Shown here piece by piece: positions 43,482 through 52,880 of a stretch of 64,000 nucleotides of DNA. Within the stretch, counting starts at the first letter, position 1, and every line of letters starts with the position of its first letter. The stretch lies in NCBI RefSeq assembly GCF_900176515.1, contig NZ_FWXV01000004.1, positions 372,001 to 436,000 of the forward strand, written 5' to 3'. The notes below the pieces were generated by a model. The model made no database searches, was not told the origin of the DNA, and saw nothing but the letters and a program-made list of their open reading frames with translations. Both the position numbers and the translations under genes were made by a program. This stretch comes from Kibdelosporangium aridum. GTDB taxonomy: Bacteria; Actinomycetota; Actinomycetes; Mycobacteriales; Pseudonocardiaceae.

Positions 43482-43859
43482 ATGAGCAGCCAGATCAATC
43501 CGGCGCCGCCGAAGAGCCTGGTGGAAGCCGCGAGTGCGGGCGGTTTCCTGCTGACCGAGGAGGGTGGCCAGCCGATCATCGACGCGATCGCCAGGGTCCG
43601 CAAGGAACTCGAGGCGCACCGCAAAACGCTCGACCAGATCGACCGCGAGCCGTACTTGAGCAACACGCCGGGCGGCAAGTTCGTCTCCGAGCACGCGCGG
43701 CTTGTCGCGGCGGGCGATGAGCAGTCGTTGCGGGAAGTGCTTGACCAGGTCGAGCAGGTTCTCGATGACCTGGAGTCCGGGTTGTCGACCGCGATGGACA
43801 GCTATCAGCACGTCGAACTGGCCAACGGCGGACTGATCGAGGGGTCGAGCAGCGCATGA
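43482..43859 (+). CDS. small helical protein, PE-like partner of an ESX substrate
   Basis: The 125-residue protein starts at ATG 43482 behind a GGAGGAGGAGGG run; ATG 43464 is an alternative. The sequence is helical throughout (DAIARVRKELEAHRKTLDQI, QSLREVLDQVEQVLDDLES) with a WxG-less break at YLSNTPGGKF, like PE/ESAT-6-fold proteins that pair with PPE partners. There is no signal peptide, as expected for type VII substrates. The family is not formally recognised; the assignment leans on the next two genes. Confidence 0.65.
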   Translation: MSSQINPAPPKSLVEAASAGGFLLTEEGGQPIIDAIARVRKELEAHRKTLDQIDREPYLSNTPGGKFVSEHARLVAAGDEQSLREVLDQVEQVLDDLESGLSTAMDSYQHVELANGGLIEGSSSA

Positions 43860-45196
43860 CCGAGAAGGAGCGCAACCTCGCGGACTCGTTCCGCAAGCTG
43901 CACAACGCCCAGGAGGACCTGGCTGACAAGAAGCCTGGCACGCAGGAGTACAAGGACGCCCAACGCAAACTGGCCAAAGCCGAGAAGGACCTGCAGAAGC
44001 AGACCAAGACGCAGGGCAACCGGCTGCAGAAAGGCGCCGAGTACCGCTCGCTCGGCGCCCCGCCCAACCCGGATTACCTCGGCTATTCGCACGAAGAACT
44101 CAAGAAGATGGTCGACGGCCGCAACGACCCCGGCCAGGTCGGCACGATCGGGTCGTCGTGGACCAAGCTGGGCAACGCTTTCGTCGAGCTTTCCGATGCG
44201 TTGCACAAGTCCGTCACCAAGAGCGCGTCCGAGTGGCAGGGTGCGAGCGCGGACGCGGCGCGGGACTTCACCGGTTCGCTGAGCACGTGGTTCAACTCCG
44301 TGGCGCAGGGCGCGCAGTTGGCGGGCAACAGGTTGACGGCGCAAGCCCAACTCGCCGCGGACATCCGCAACAGTGTGCCGCCGCCGGTGCGGTTTTCGAT
44401 GACGGACGCTTTGCAGCAAGCCAATGCGCAGACTGATCCGGTCGCGCAGCAGCAGGCGATGTCCCAGATGCGGGAGAACGCCGCGGCGCAGGAAGCCGCG
44501 CACCGGCAGGCCGCGGAAATGGTCGAGAAGTACGACAAGGCACTGATCGACTACGCCGCCACGATGCCCGCGTTCACCCCACCGCCCACAATGGCCGGTT
44601 CCGGGCAGTCCGGGCAGAACTTCGTCACGCAGCTCGACGGTCACCAACCGCAAGGCACACGTGATGTCCTGGACGAGCAAAACCAACGGCCGCAACTGAA
44701 TCCGCAGCAGCCGTCGCCGGACATCGAGCCGAGGCAACCGATCCCGGTGACGCCGGCTCCCGTCGGGCCACAGATGCCGTCTCCGTCGGTAGCTCCGGAC
44801 ATCGGTACTGGGCAGCAGAGTTTTTCGATGCCGAGCATGAGCTCGTTCGTTCCGTCCAGCGGATCCTCTACCGGGTTCACGAGCGGGTCTCCCGGATTCT
44901 CAACGGGTTTCGTCGGAGCAGGAGCGCCGCCGCCCATCACGTCCCAGCAACCTGGACCCGGCTCGCGAGCTGGAGTCGGCCCGATCGCGCCCGAGCGCGG
45001 CGGAATGGCGGCACGCCCTGGCACGCCAGGAAACCCGGGCATGCGGGGCATGCCTGGGATGGCCGGAGTGCCTGCGGGACAAGCACAACGCGAGGAGGAT
45101 TACGAACACCAACGCGCCGACTACCTGGTCGAGCCGGACCCGAACGCGCTCTTCGGGATCGACCAGCAGACCGCGCAACCGGTGATCGGGGAGTGA
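43856..45196 (+). CDS. PPE-like ESX (type VII) substrate with proline-rich tail
   Basis: The protein has 446 residues. A charged coiled-coil head (residues 1-60) precedes a PPE/WXG-like helical domain with YSHEELKKMVDG, ELSDALHKSVTKSASEWQGA (the W-x-G turn) and further helices to about 235. A Pro/Gly/Met-rich tail follows, ending with a YxxxE-like stretch and DYLVEPDPNALFG, which I recognise as common at the C-terminus of such proteins in Pseudonocardiales. It should be exported by an ESX machine with the preceding protein; no ESX core genes lie in the window. Confidence 0.8.
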   Translation: MTEKERNLADSFRKLHNAQEDLADKKPGTQEYKDAQRKLAKAEKDLQKQTKTQGNRLQKGAEYRSLGAPPNPDYLGYSHEELKKMVDGRNDPGQVGTIGSSWTKLGNAFVELSDALHKSVTKSASEWQGASADAARDFTGSLSTWFNSVAQGAQLAGNRLTAQAQLAADIRNSVPPPVRFSMTDALQQANAQTDPVAQQQAMSQMRENAAAQEAAHRQAAEMVEKYDKALIDYAATMPAFTPPPTMAGSGQSGQNFVTQLDGHQPQGTRDVLDEQNQRPQLNPQQPSPDIEPRQPIPVTPAPVGPQMPSPSVAPDIGTGQQSFSMPSMSSFVPSSGSSTGFTSGSPGFSTGFVGAGAPPPITSQQPGPGSRAGVGPIAPERGGMAARPGTPGNPGMRGMPGMAGVPAGQAQREEDYEHQRADYLVEPDPNALFGIDQQTAQPVIGE

Positions 45197-45834
45197 TGAC
45201 GGACTTCACGTTGTCGTTGGCGGCAATGGACATCCTCAGGCAACAACTCGGCATTGAAGCGTCCGCGTATCCCTTCGAGATCCCGCACAACGGCGTGACC
45301 CCGGAACAACGTGTCGGTATCCGCATGGCTGTCTTCGCCGATCTGGAACGCCGCGGCTTGGCGCATCGCGGCAAACTCTCGGCGGAGATCGAGGACGCCC
45401 TGACGGCCATGGCCAAATGGGACGCGGCCATCGCCGTGGTCGGGATTGAAGAGGGCAGCTCGTGTGCCCGCGCGTTGGTGGTGAGCGCGGGTACACGGGT
45501 GTACCGGATCGTGCAGGACAACCAGCTGTTGCGGTTCGACCGGCCGGCCAGTGTCGTGCGCGGCACGGTCGACTTGCTGCCGGACGTGAAGGCGGGGCAA
45601 GGCCGGTCGGTCACGTTCACCGCCGACTCGGAGTCAGCGGACGCCCTCACGGCGGGCACGTACCTGAAACGGCCGCGGCGAAGGCTGGGGCAACTCAGCG
45701 TTGTCGACAGGCTGGAGCTCACCTGGTTCGACACCGACGTCGGGCGCTACATCTCCTACGCCCAGGACGGCTGGCTGACGTACGCACCCGCCGACAAGAA
45801 CCGGATCGCCGCGCTGCTGCAGGCGGCGATCTGA
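45196..45834 (+). CDS. espG: EspG-family ESX chaperone
   Basis: The 212-residue cytoplasmic protein reads FTLSLAAMDILRQQLGIEA near its start and DTDVGRYISYAQDGWLTYAPAD near its end, matching the EspG fold. EspG binds PPE proteins and keeps them soluble until export, so the three-gene order PE-like, PPE-like, EspG makes functional sense. Start is ATG 45196 sharing one base with the upstream stop; GTG 45193 is the alternative. Confidence 0.85.
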   Translation: MTDFTLSLAAMDILRQQLGIEASAYPFEIPHNGVTPEQRVGIRMAVFADLERRGLAHRGKLSAEIEDALTAMAKWDAAIAVVGIEEGSSCARALVVSAGTRVYRIVQDNQLLRFDRPASVVRGTVDLLPDVKAGQGRSVTFTADSESADALTAGTYLKRPRRRLGQLSVVDRLELTWFDTDVGRYISYAQDGWLTYAPADKNRIAALLQAAI

Positions 45835-45865
45835 GCCGGAGCGCGTTTTTCGGCAGAATTGACCC

Positions 45866-46354
45866 ATGGCGCTCAACATCCCCGGTCCGCGGACCGTGTT
45901 CGGCTGGGCCGTGCAGACGGTGACCACGGTCGTGTCGATCCCCGGCCGGGTATTCGGCCTGCTCACCGCCGCGGAACAGGCCGTCCGGCGGGCGAACGAA
46001 CTCGTTGAACGCACTGACACCGTGGTCACCTCGGCGGAGGCGGCGGTCGAACACGCCCGCAAGGTCACGGTCGCGGCCGAGGAGGTCATCGAGGCCACGA
46101 AGCCGATGGTCCGGTTCGCCGCGGAGATGTCCGTGCACGAGGTCGAGGCCGCGATCCGGCTGGTCGACGAGCTGCCCAAGCTCGCCGAGCACATGGTCGA
46201 GGACATCATGCCGATCCTGGGCACCCTCGACCGCGTCGGCCCGGACATCCACGAACTGCTGGATGTCGCCAAGGACGTCCGGCAGGCGATCCTCGGCATC
46301 CCCGGCTTCAACTACCTGCGCCGCCGCGGTGAGGACCGGCAGATCGAGGAGTGA
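45866..46354 (+). CDS. amphipathic helical protein of unknown function
   Basis: The 162-residue protein has a hydrophobic amphipathic N-terminus (FGWAVQTVTTVVSIPGRVFG) and then long helices rich in Ala, Val and Glu with heptad character (residues 35-105). No family or function is recognised. It is probably membrane-associated. It starts 31 nt after espG and might be the fourth gene of that unit. Confidence 0.7.
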   Translation: MALNIPGPRTVFGWAVQTVTTVVSIPGRVFGLLTAAEQAVRRANELVERTDTVVTSAEAAVEHARKVTVAAEEVIEATKPMVRFAAEMSVHEVEAAIRLVDELPKLAEHMVEDIMPILGTLDRVGPDIHELLDVAKDVRQAILGIPGFNYLRRRGEDRQIEE

Positions 46355-46439
46355 TTCCCGGCCGGTCAGGGGCAGGCACCCTTCCATCCGGGACGTCGGG
46401 ACGCGGATTCTCCCCAGCACGTGACAAGGGGAGTGAACC

Positions 46440-46928
46440 ATGGTCAAGACCCGGATACTGGTCGTCTTCGCCGCGATCAGCGCACTGTTGTTCACCGCGC
46501 TGGCGACACCGGCGTCGGCGGAAGTCCGCTACAACGTGCTGATCCAGAACTCGTACACCCGCAAGTGCCTTGACGTGCGGGACTGGAGCAAGGAGAACCT
46601 CGCACCCGTCGTGCAGTTCGACTGCCACGGCGGGGCCAACCAGCAGTGGACACTCAACACGCAGACCGGCATTGTCACCAACGCCCACAGCGGAAAGTGC
46701 CTGGAGATCATCGGCTGGGTCACGGGCAACGGTGCCTACGCCGTGCAGTACGACTGCCACTACGGCGCGAACCAGCAGTGGAACATCAACCGGTCGAACG
46801 GCGTGATGGTCAACCGGCACAGCCAGAAGTTCCTGTTCGTGCTCAACAACAGCACGGCGAACCTCGCGCACGTCGGCCAGTGGGACTACAACACCTCGGG
46901 CCCGGCCGTGCACTGGAACATCGGCTGA
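46440..46928 (+). CDS. secreted ricin-type beta-trefoil lectin domain protein
   Basis: The 162-residue protein has a signal peptide with cleavage near ASA-EV (about residue 27), then a single ricin B-type domain. Three trefoil repeats are seen through their Q-x-W motifs: NQQWTLN, NQQWNIN and a degenerate AVHWNIG, with KCLDV and KCLEI strands and paired cysteines. Such domains bind sugars; here there is no attached enzyme. GGGGAG lies before the ATG. Confidence 0.88.
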   Translation: MVKTRILVVFAAISALLFTALATPASAEVRYNVLIQNSYTRKCLDVRDWSKENLAPVVQFDCHGGANQQWTLNTQTGIVTNAHSGKCLEIIGWVTGNGAYAVQYDCHYGANQQWNINRSNGVMVNRHSQKFLFVLNNSTANLAHVGQWDYNTSGPAVHWNIG

Positions 46929-46937
46929 TCTGACGCG

Positions 46938-46969
46938 AATGCCCCCAAAGCGCGTGCTTTGGGGGCATT
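46938..46969. terminator. 14-bp perfect hairpin between convergent genes
   Basis: Arms 46938-46951 and 46956-46969 are exact complements with a 4-nt loop, between the lectin stop and the thiolase stop. It can serve both directions. Confidence 0.85.
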
Positions 46970-46987
46970 GCAAGCAAGGAGCAGCGG

Positions 46988-48208
46988 TCAGCTGAGGCGT
47001 TCGATGACCATGGCCATGCCCTGGCCGCCGCCGACGCACATCGTCTCCAGGCCGAACTGCTTGTCGTGGTGCTGCAAGGAGTTGATCAGCGTGGTGGTGA
47101 TGCGGGCGCCGGTCATGCCGAACGGGTGGCCGACGGCGATGGCGCCGCCGTTGACGTTCAGCCGGTCGATGTCGATGCCGAGGTCCCGGTAGGACGGAAT
47201 CACCTGCGCGGCAAAGGCTTCGTTGATCTCGACGAGGTCGATGTCGCCGATCGACATCCCCGCACGGGCCAGCGCGCGCTGCGTGGCCTCGACCGGGCCG
47301 AGACCCATGATCTCCGGCGACAGGCCGGAAACACCGGTCGACACGATCCGGGCCAGCGGCGTGATGCCCAGCTCCGATGCCTTGTCGGAGCTCATGATCA
47401 CCAAAGCTGCCGCGCCGTCGTTCAACGGGCAGCAGTTACCCGCGGTCACCCGGCCGTCGGGCCGGAAGACCGGCTTCAACGTCGCGGTCTTCTCATACGT
47501 CACGCCAGGGCGCGGGCCGTCGTCAGCCGAGACCACGGTGCCGTCGGGCAGGGTGATCGGGGTGATGTCCTTGGCCCAGAAGCCATCCGCGATCGCCTTC
47601 TCCGCCAGGTTCTGCGACCGCACGCCGAAGTGGTCCATGTCCTCACGGGACACGCCCTTCAGCAGCGCCAGGTTCTCCGCGGTCTGGCCCATCGCGATGT
47701 ACACGTCCGGGACCTGACCTGACGAACGCGGGTCCTCCCACGAGTCCGCACCGGTTTCCGCCACCGAGGCCGTCCGGGCCTCCGCGTCGGCGAAGATCGG
47801 GTTGTGGGTGTCGGGCCACGAGTCGGAGCTGCCCTTGGCGAACCGGGACACGGTCTCCACGCCCGCGGAGATGAACACGTCGCCCTCGCCCGCCTTGATG
47901 GCGTGGAAGGCCATCCGGGTCGACTGCAGGCTGGACGCGCAGTACCGCGTCACCGTGCAGCCGGGCAGGTGGTCGTAGCCCAGTTCGACGGCCAGCACGC
48001 GTCCCATGTTGAAGCCCTGCTCGCCGCCGGGCAGGCCGCAGCCGAGGATCAGGTCGTCGATCTGCTTCGGGTCCAGCTGGGGCACCTTGTCCAGCGCCGC
48101 GCGCACGATCTGCACAGCGAGGTCGTCCGGCCGGATGCTGACCATCGATCCTTTGCCGGCACGGCCGATCGGCGATCGGGCGGCCGAGACGATGACGGCC
48201 TCAGGCAT
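46988..48208 (-). CDS. acetyl-CoA acyltransferase (thiolase), FadA3-like
   Basis: The 406-residue thiolase has nucleophile Cys90 in TRYCASSLQ, His361 in VGHPFGMTGAR and Cys391 in CVGGGQGMAM. It condenses or cleaves acyl-CoA units in beta-oxidation. Its position beside a GDSL hydrolase, cbs, an RDD proline-rich protein and metB parallels M. tuberculosis fadA3 (Rv1074c). AAGGAG ribosome site precedes the ATG. Confidence 0.92.
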   Translation of the reverse strand: MPEAVIVSAARSPIGRAGKGSMVSIRPDDLAVQIVRAALDKVPQLDPKQIDDLILGCGLPGGEQGFNMGRVLAVELGYDHLPGCTVTRYCASSLQSTRMAFHAIKAGEGDVFISAGVETVSRFAKGSSDSWPDTHNPIFADAEARTASVAETGADSWEDPRSSGQVPDVYIAMGQTAENLALLKGVSREDMDHFGVRSQNLAEKAIADGFWAKDITPITLPDGTVVSADDGPRPGVTYEKTATLKPVFRPDGRVTAGNCCPLNDGAAALVIMSSDKASELGITPLARIVSTGVSGLSPEIMGLGPVEATQRALARAGMSIGDIDLVEINEAFAAQVIPSYRDLGIDIDRLNVNGGAIAVGHPFGMTGARITTTLINSLQHHDKQFGLETMCVGGGQGMAMVIERLS

Positions 48209-48298
48209 GGTGCAGCTCCTTTGCTCCGCGAAAGTTACTCACCGGTCACTGTAGGCCCAACGGTGAGAATCGCGAGGGGAGCCCGATCACATTGCCGG

Positions 48299-49123
48299 TC
48301 ACGTCGACGCTGTTAGCGCTCGGCACAACGGAGCCAGCAACACGTCCGACGCGTGCCGGTATCCGGCGCCGTTCGGGTGGAACCGGTCCGGGCTGAACAG
48401 CTCCGAATACCGCATGTGGAACTCGGCCGAGATCAGGTCGGCGGCCGGCACCGGGATCCCGCCTGCCCGCAGCACAGCCGCCCGCTGAGCCTTCGCCAGC
48501 ATGCGGCCCCACTGCCGGACGATCGACCGCAGCGGCTGCGGAATCGGCCTGATGGTCCCGAGATCAGGGCAGGTCGCCACGACCACAGCGGCCCCGGCCG
48601 CCCGCAGCCGCGCCACCTCGATACCCAGCAACGCGGCGGAGGTCCGCACGCGCATCTTCCCGGTCACGTCGTTGCCGCCGATGATCACCAACGCCAGATC
48701 CGGCGGATCCGCGACCGCCTGGTCGACCTGGGAGATGAACGTCCTCGTGGTCGCCCCCACCCGGGCATACGTCGTCAGATGCACCGAACGCCCGGTTTCC
48801 TCGACCAAACCGCGTGCGAGCAACACACCCGGCAGCAGGTCGGCGTTTTCCGCGCCGAGCCCGGCGGCCAGGGAATCACCCAGTACGGCGAACTTCAGCA
48901 CACTCCCGACTCCGCCGGGGTAAAGCCCGTCCGCCCGATGCGGGTCCGTTGTGGACCGCCCAATCAATGTCCGCGCCCGCTTGCCCTGCCCGGTGAGCAG
49001 TCCGTACATCGCGCCGGACAGTCCGCCCACCCCGCAAAGAGTCACAGCGGCGACCCGAATCCCTCGCAATATCCCCACGGTCGCCTCCCCTCGCAGCCCT
49101 GATCCCACTAATACACGGATCAT
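48299..49123 (-). CDS. SGNH/GDSL-family hydrolase
   Basis: The 274-residue protein has an N-terminal hydrophobic segment (VAAVTLCGVGGLSGAMYGLL), then the SGNH blocks: Ser84 in VLGDSLAAGLG, IIGGNDVTG and DRFHPNGAGYRHASD with the Asp-x2-His dyad. These are serine esterases, here probably anchored or exported. It corresponds by position to Rv1075c of the mycobacterial locus. The exact start is uncertain because no clear ribosome site precedes the ATG. Confidence 0.87.
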   Translation of the reverse strand: MIRVLVGSGLRGEATVGILRGIRVAAVTLCGVGGLSGAMYGLLTGQGKRARTLIGRSTTDPHRADGLYPGGVGSVLKFAVLGDSLAAGLGAENADLLPGVLLARGLVEETGRSVHLTTYARVGATTRTFISQVDQAVADPPDLALVIIGGNDVTGKMRVRTSAALLGIEVARLRAAGAAVVVATCPDLGTIRPIPQPLRSIVRQWGRMLAKAQRAAVLRAGGIPVPAADLISAEFHMRYSELFSPDRFHPNGAGYRHASDVLLAPLCRALTAST

Positions 49124-49149
49124 GGCTGATCGGGCACCCGGAATCTCCC

Positions 49150-50097
49150 CTAATCGGGGTACCTAAGGGGCAGCCCTTCGGTCCGGGGGGACGGAACAGC
49201 GCAGGTCGGGATGGGCCTGCGGGCGAACGCGACCTCGAAGCCGTAGCCACGGATCCGGGTCACGTGGTGCAACAACGTCACCTTGTTGAGAAACGGCAAC
49301 GCGCCAGGTGGATCCATCGCGTAGACGAACCGCGGTTCCTCGACTGTCCAGTCGGGCCAGTGGCCGCGGTGGATCTCCGACAGTTCGTCCCGGCACGAAG
49401 GCCATTCCCGCCAGCGTTTCGCGGTCGCACTCGCCCTGGCGAACGTCTGCGTGGTGAACACCAAGTCCATGTCCCTGGTCATCACATCCGCGTGCCGGAC
49501 AAGGGAAACGCACGGCTGTAACGCGATTTCCCCTGTCACGTCCGGGATCGCGGCGAGTTTGCCCTCCAGTGCGGCCAACTGGCCGCGGTCGACCAGAAAC
49601 CAGTGGTGTTCGGCGAACACGTAGAACTCGCCGCGGTGGCGCAGTTCCGGCTCCTGCTGCCCGACGTTCAGCCCGGCCCTGATCCGGTGGCCAAGTGTCA
49701 GGTCCAACTGCGCCTTGACGTTCGACCGGGGCGGGACCGCGCGGATGATGTCCAGCAGTGGCGCTTCCGTGCGATACCGGGTCGAGGTGTACCGAGCCAG
49801 CAGTTCGGCGAGCAGTTGCGGCACGGGCTGCCTGGCTTCCACATGCAGGGTGTGTGATCCCGTCATGCCGCGCACGAGTCCGTCGTGCGCGAGCGCGCGG
49901 GACCACTCCGGGTCGAGCCCGATCGCGGGCAGGTACACCGAATTGGCAGCGACTCTGATGCCGAAGTCTGGGACGAGCAGTTCGCGCGGCGGTGTGTTGC
50001 CCACCGCGAACAGCCGTCCGTCGACGTCGTACGAGTTGGCGTCGTGCAAGTTGGGCAGGTCGGCTGTCTCCAACAACAGGTGCACGCTCAGTCTCAT
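49150..50097 (-). CDS. protein of unknown function
   Basis: The protein has 315 residues from ATG 50097 (GTG 50106 is possible). I recognise no family. Visible features are an acidic N-terminus (LETADLPNLHDANSYD), TSTRYRTEAPLLDIIRAVPP in the middle, aromatic GEFYVFAEHHWFLVDRGQL, and RGYGFEVAFARRPIPTCAVP at the end. There is no signal peptide or membrane segment. It is divergent from the M20 gene and inserted, relative to the mycobacterial order, between the GDSL hydrolase and cbs. Confidence 0.7.
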   Translation of the reverse strand: MRLSVHLLLETADLPNLHDANSYDVDGRLFAVGNTPPRELLVPDFGIRVAANSVYLPAIGLDPEWSRALAHDGLVRGMTGSHTLHVEARQPVPQLLAELLARYTSTRYRTEAPLLDIIRAVPPRSNVKAQLDLTLGHRIRAGLNVGQQEPELRHRGEFYVFAEHHWFLVDRGQLAALEGKLAAIPDVTGEIALQPCVSLVRHADVMTRDMDLVFTTQTFARASATAKRWREWPSCRDELSEIHRGHWPDWTVEEPRFVYAMDPPGALPFLNKVTLLHHVTRIRGYGFEVAFARRPIPTCAVPSPRTEGLPLRYPD

Positions 50098-50181
50098 GCG
50101 AAACACCCCCTGTAACTAAAACCATACGGTCGCCCAAGTCCCCCAGTTGTGCTCCTTACGAGTGAAAAACCGCAGGTTAGG

Positions 50182-50187
50182 TACTGT
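50182..50187 (+). promoter_or_regulatory. TANNNT -10-like box for the amidohydrolase
   Basis: TACTGT ends 7 nt before GTG 50195, favouring that start and a leaderless transcript. Confidence 0.4.
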
Positions 50188-50194
50188 TGGCCGA

Positions 50195-51376
50195 GTGAAC
50201 TTGGCCGATTTCTACCGCGATTTGCACGAGCACCCAGAGCTCTCCGAACACGAGCACCGGACGGCCGAGCGAATAGCGCAAGCGCTTGTTCCCCTGGGCT
50301 ATGAGGTCACGACCGGCGTAGGCGGCACAGGCGTCGTTGCGCTGCTACATAAAGGCGACGGTCCGACGGTCATGCTGCGCGCGGATATGGACGCGCTGCC
50401 GGTCGAGGAGAAGACGGGCCTGCCGTACGCCAGCAAAGTGCCCGGTGTCATGCACGCCTGTGGCCACGACATGCACGTCACGTGTCTGGTCGGCGCCGCG
50501 CGTGAGCTCATGGAAGACCTGTGGTCCGGCACGCTGATGCTGGTGTTCCAGCCGGCCGAGGAGATCGCCAAAGGCGCGCGGGCGATGGTCGCTGACGGCC
50601 TGTTCGACCGTTTCGGCAAGCCGGACATCGTGCTGGGCCAGCACGTCGGCCCGCTGCCCGCCGGAATGCTCGGCTATGGAACCGGCCCGATCATGGCTGG
50701 CGCCGACTCGGTCCAGGTCACGCTGCACGGCCGCGGCGGGCACGGCTCACGGCCGGAGACCACGGTCGACCCGATCCTGATGGCCGCCAACGTGGTCACG
50801 CGGCTGCAGGGCATCGTGTCCAGGGAGGTCCCGCCGGGGGAGACCGCGGTCGTCACGGTCGGCAGGCTGCACGCGGGGACGAAGGACAACATCATCCCGG
50901 ACAGCGCCGAGCTGGGGATCAACATGCGGACGTACACCAAGCAGACGCGTGACCTGGTGCGTGGCGCGATCGAGCGGATCATCCGGGCCGAAGCGGCGGC
51001 GAGCGGCGCGGCGAAGGACCCGGAATTCGACTGGAACGACAGCGCTCCCGTGCTTGTCAGCGATCCGGCGGCGACGACGAAGACAGTCGCGGAGTTCACC
51101 CAGAAGTTCGGTGCCGACAAGGTGATGACGATGCCGTTGATCACCGGCAGCGAGGACGTCGGCATCTTCGGCGAGGCCGCGGGCGTGCCGACGGTGTTCT
51201 GGTTCTGGGGTGGCCTCGAGTTCGAAGTCGTCGTCGAGGCGTTTCAGCGCGGCGGGCTCGAGGCGTTGCCGAGCAACCACTCGTCGGTGTTCGCACCCGT
51301 ACTCGAACCGACGTTGACCACCGGTGTGCAGGCCCTTCGCGTCGCTGCTCTGACCTGGCTCGGACCGGCGAGTTAG
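50195..51376 (+). CDS. M20-family amidohydrolase
   Basis: The protein has 393 residues from GTG 50195. It shows the M20D pattern of amino-acylase and hippurate-type enzymes: HEHPELSEHE near residue 11, LRADMDALPV at 61-70, metal ligands Cys89 and His91 in HACGHDMH, and QPAEE at 119-123. It hydrolyses amide bonds of N-acylated amino acids or similar compounds; the substrate is unknown. It is cytoplasmic. It lies just upstream of cbs and may supply free amino acid. Confidence 0.9.
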   Translation: MNLADFYRDLHEHPELSEHEHRTAERIAQALVPLGYEVTTGVGGTGVVALLHKGDGPTVMLRADMDALPVEEKTGLPYASKVPGVMHACGHDMHVTCLVGAARELMEDLWSGTLMLVFQPAEEIAKGARAMVADGLFDRFGKPDIVLGQHVGPLPAGMLGYGTGPIMAGADSVQVTLHGRGGHGSRPETTVDPILMAANVVTRLQGIVSREVPPGETAVVTVGRLHAGTKDNIIPDSAELGINMRTYTKQTRDLVRGAIERIIRAEAAASGAAKDPEFDWNDSAPVLVSDPAATTKTVAEFTQKFGADKVMTMPLITGSEDVGIFGEAAGVPTVFWFWGGLEFEVVVEAFQRGGLEALPSNHSSVFAPVLEPTLTTGVQALRVAALTWLGPAS

Positions 51377-51443
51377 GCTGACCCGGACACAAAACACCGG
51401 CCACAAGCACAAGCGCTGTGTCAACGCACCCGATAAGGAGACA

Positions 51444-52817
51444 GTGGTGGAGTACGTCGAGCATGTCGCTGATCTGATCGGCAACACCCCGCTGGTCCGG
51501 CTCAACTCGGTCACCGACGGGCTGAAACCGCTTGTGCTGGCCAAGGTCGAGTACATGAACCCCGGCGGCAGCGTGAAGGACCGGATCGCCGAGCGGATGG
51601 TCGAGGCGGCCGAGAAGTCCGGCGACCTGAAGCCCGGCGGCACGATCGTCGAGCCGACGTCCGGCAACACCGGTGTCGGGCTCGCCATGATCGCCCAGCG
51701 CAAGGGGTACGAGTGCGTCTTCGTCTGCCCGGACAAGGTCAGCGAGGACAAGCGCAACGTGCTCAAGGCCTACGGCGCGCGTGTCGTGGTCTGCCCGACC
51801 GCGGTCCCGCCGGAGCACCCCGACTCCTATTACAACGTCTCCGACCGGCTGGTCCGTGAGATCGACGGCGCGTGGAAGCCCAACCAGTACGCCAACGTCA
51901 ACAACCCGATCAGCCACTACGAGTCCACCGGCCCCGAGTTGTGGCGGCAGACCGAAGGCAAGATCACGCACTTCGTCGCAGGCGTGGGCACCGGCGGCAC
52001 GATCTCCGGCACCGGCAGGTACCTCAAAGAGGTCTCCGACGGCCGCGTGAAGATCATCGGCGCGGACCCGGAAGGCTCGGTGTACTCCGGCGGCTCCGGT
52101 CGTCCGTACCTGGTCGAGGGGGTCGGCGAGGACTTCTGGCCGGAGACGTACGACCGGGACATCGCCGACGAGATCATCGAGATCTCCGACACGGACTCGT
52201 TCACCATGACCCGCAGGCTCGCCCGCGAGGAGGCGCTGCTGGTCGGCGGCTCGTGCGGGATGGCCGCGGCGGCCGCGCTCCGGCTCGCCGAGCGGTGCGG
52301 CCCGGACGACGTGATCGTCGTGCTGCTGCCCGACGGCGGCCGTGGCTACCTGTCGAAGGTGTTCAACGACAAGTGGTTGGCGTCCTACGGCTTCCTGCCG
52401 CCGGAGCACAGCGGTGCCACGGTCGGTGACGTGCTGCGTCGCAAGGACGGCCGCATTCCTGAGCTGGTGCACGCACACCCGACCGAGACGGTCGCCGACG
52501 CGGTCGCGTACCTGCGTGAGTTCTCCGTCAGCCAGATGCCCGTGGTCAGCGCCGAGCCGCCGGTGATGGCCGCCGAGGTGGTCGGCGCGGTGAACGAACG
52601 TGACCTGCTGGACGCGCTGTTCACCGGCAAGGCCGCGCTGGCCGACCGGCTGGACAAGCACATGACCGCGCCGTTGCCGACGATCGGCGCGGGCGAGCAG
52701 ATCAACGTCGCGATGAAGGCCCTCGCCAATGCCGACGGCGCGTTGGTGCTGATCGACGGCAAGCCCGCCGGGGTCGTGACCCGTCAGGACCTGCTCGGGT
52801 ACATGGCCGGGAGCTGA
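51444..52817 (+). CDS. cbs: cystathionine beta-synthase
   Basis: The 457-residue PLP enzyme has the cofactor lysine in NPGGSVKDR (Lys45), the phosphate loop GTGGTISGTG, and SGNTGVGLAM. Two tandem CBS domains occupy about residues 335-457 (DAVAYLREFSVSQMPVV, GVVTRQDLLGYM). It joins serine and homocysteine to cystathionine in reverse transsulfuration; metB is nearby. AAGGAG precedes GTG 51444; GTG 51447 is equally possible. Confidence 0.93.
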   Translation: MVEYVEHVADLIGNTPLVRLNSVTDGLKPLVLAKVEYMNPGGSVKDRIAERMVEAAEKSGDLKPGGTIVEPTSGNTGVGLAMIAQRKGYECVFVCPDKVSEDKRNVLKAYGARVVVCPTAVPPEHPDSYYNVSDRLVREIDGAWKPNQYANVNNPISHYESTGPELWRQTEGKITHFVAGVGTGGTISGTGRYLKEVSDGRVKIIGADPEGSVYSGGSGRPYLVEGVGEDFWPETYDRDIADEIIEISDTDSFTMTRRLAREEALLVGGSCGMAAAAALRLAERCGPDDVIVVLLPDGGRGYLSKVFNDKWLASYGFLPPEHSGATVGDVLRRKDGRIPELVHAHPTETVADAVAYLREFSVSQMPVVSAEPPVMAAEVVGAVNERDLLDALFTGKAALADRLDKHMTAPLPTIGAGEQINVAMKALANADGALVLIDGKPAGVVTRQDLLGYMAGS

Positions 52818-52880
52818 CTGTCCAGTCGAATCGTCTAGCGTGTTGCGCCAACAGCGTGCCGACCCAGGGGGATACGCCCG

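Noticed and set aside
51377..51443. SAM or other sulfur-related riboswitch before cbs or metB
   Set aside because: The leaders are short (67 nt before cbs, 68 nt before metB) and show no SAM-riboswitch elements; metB appears leaderless.
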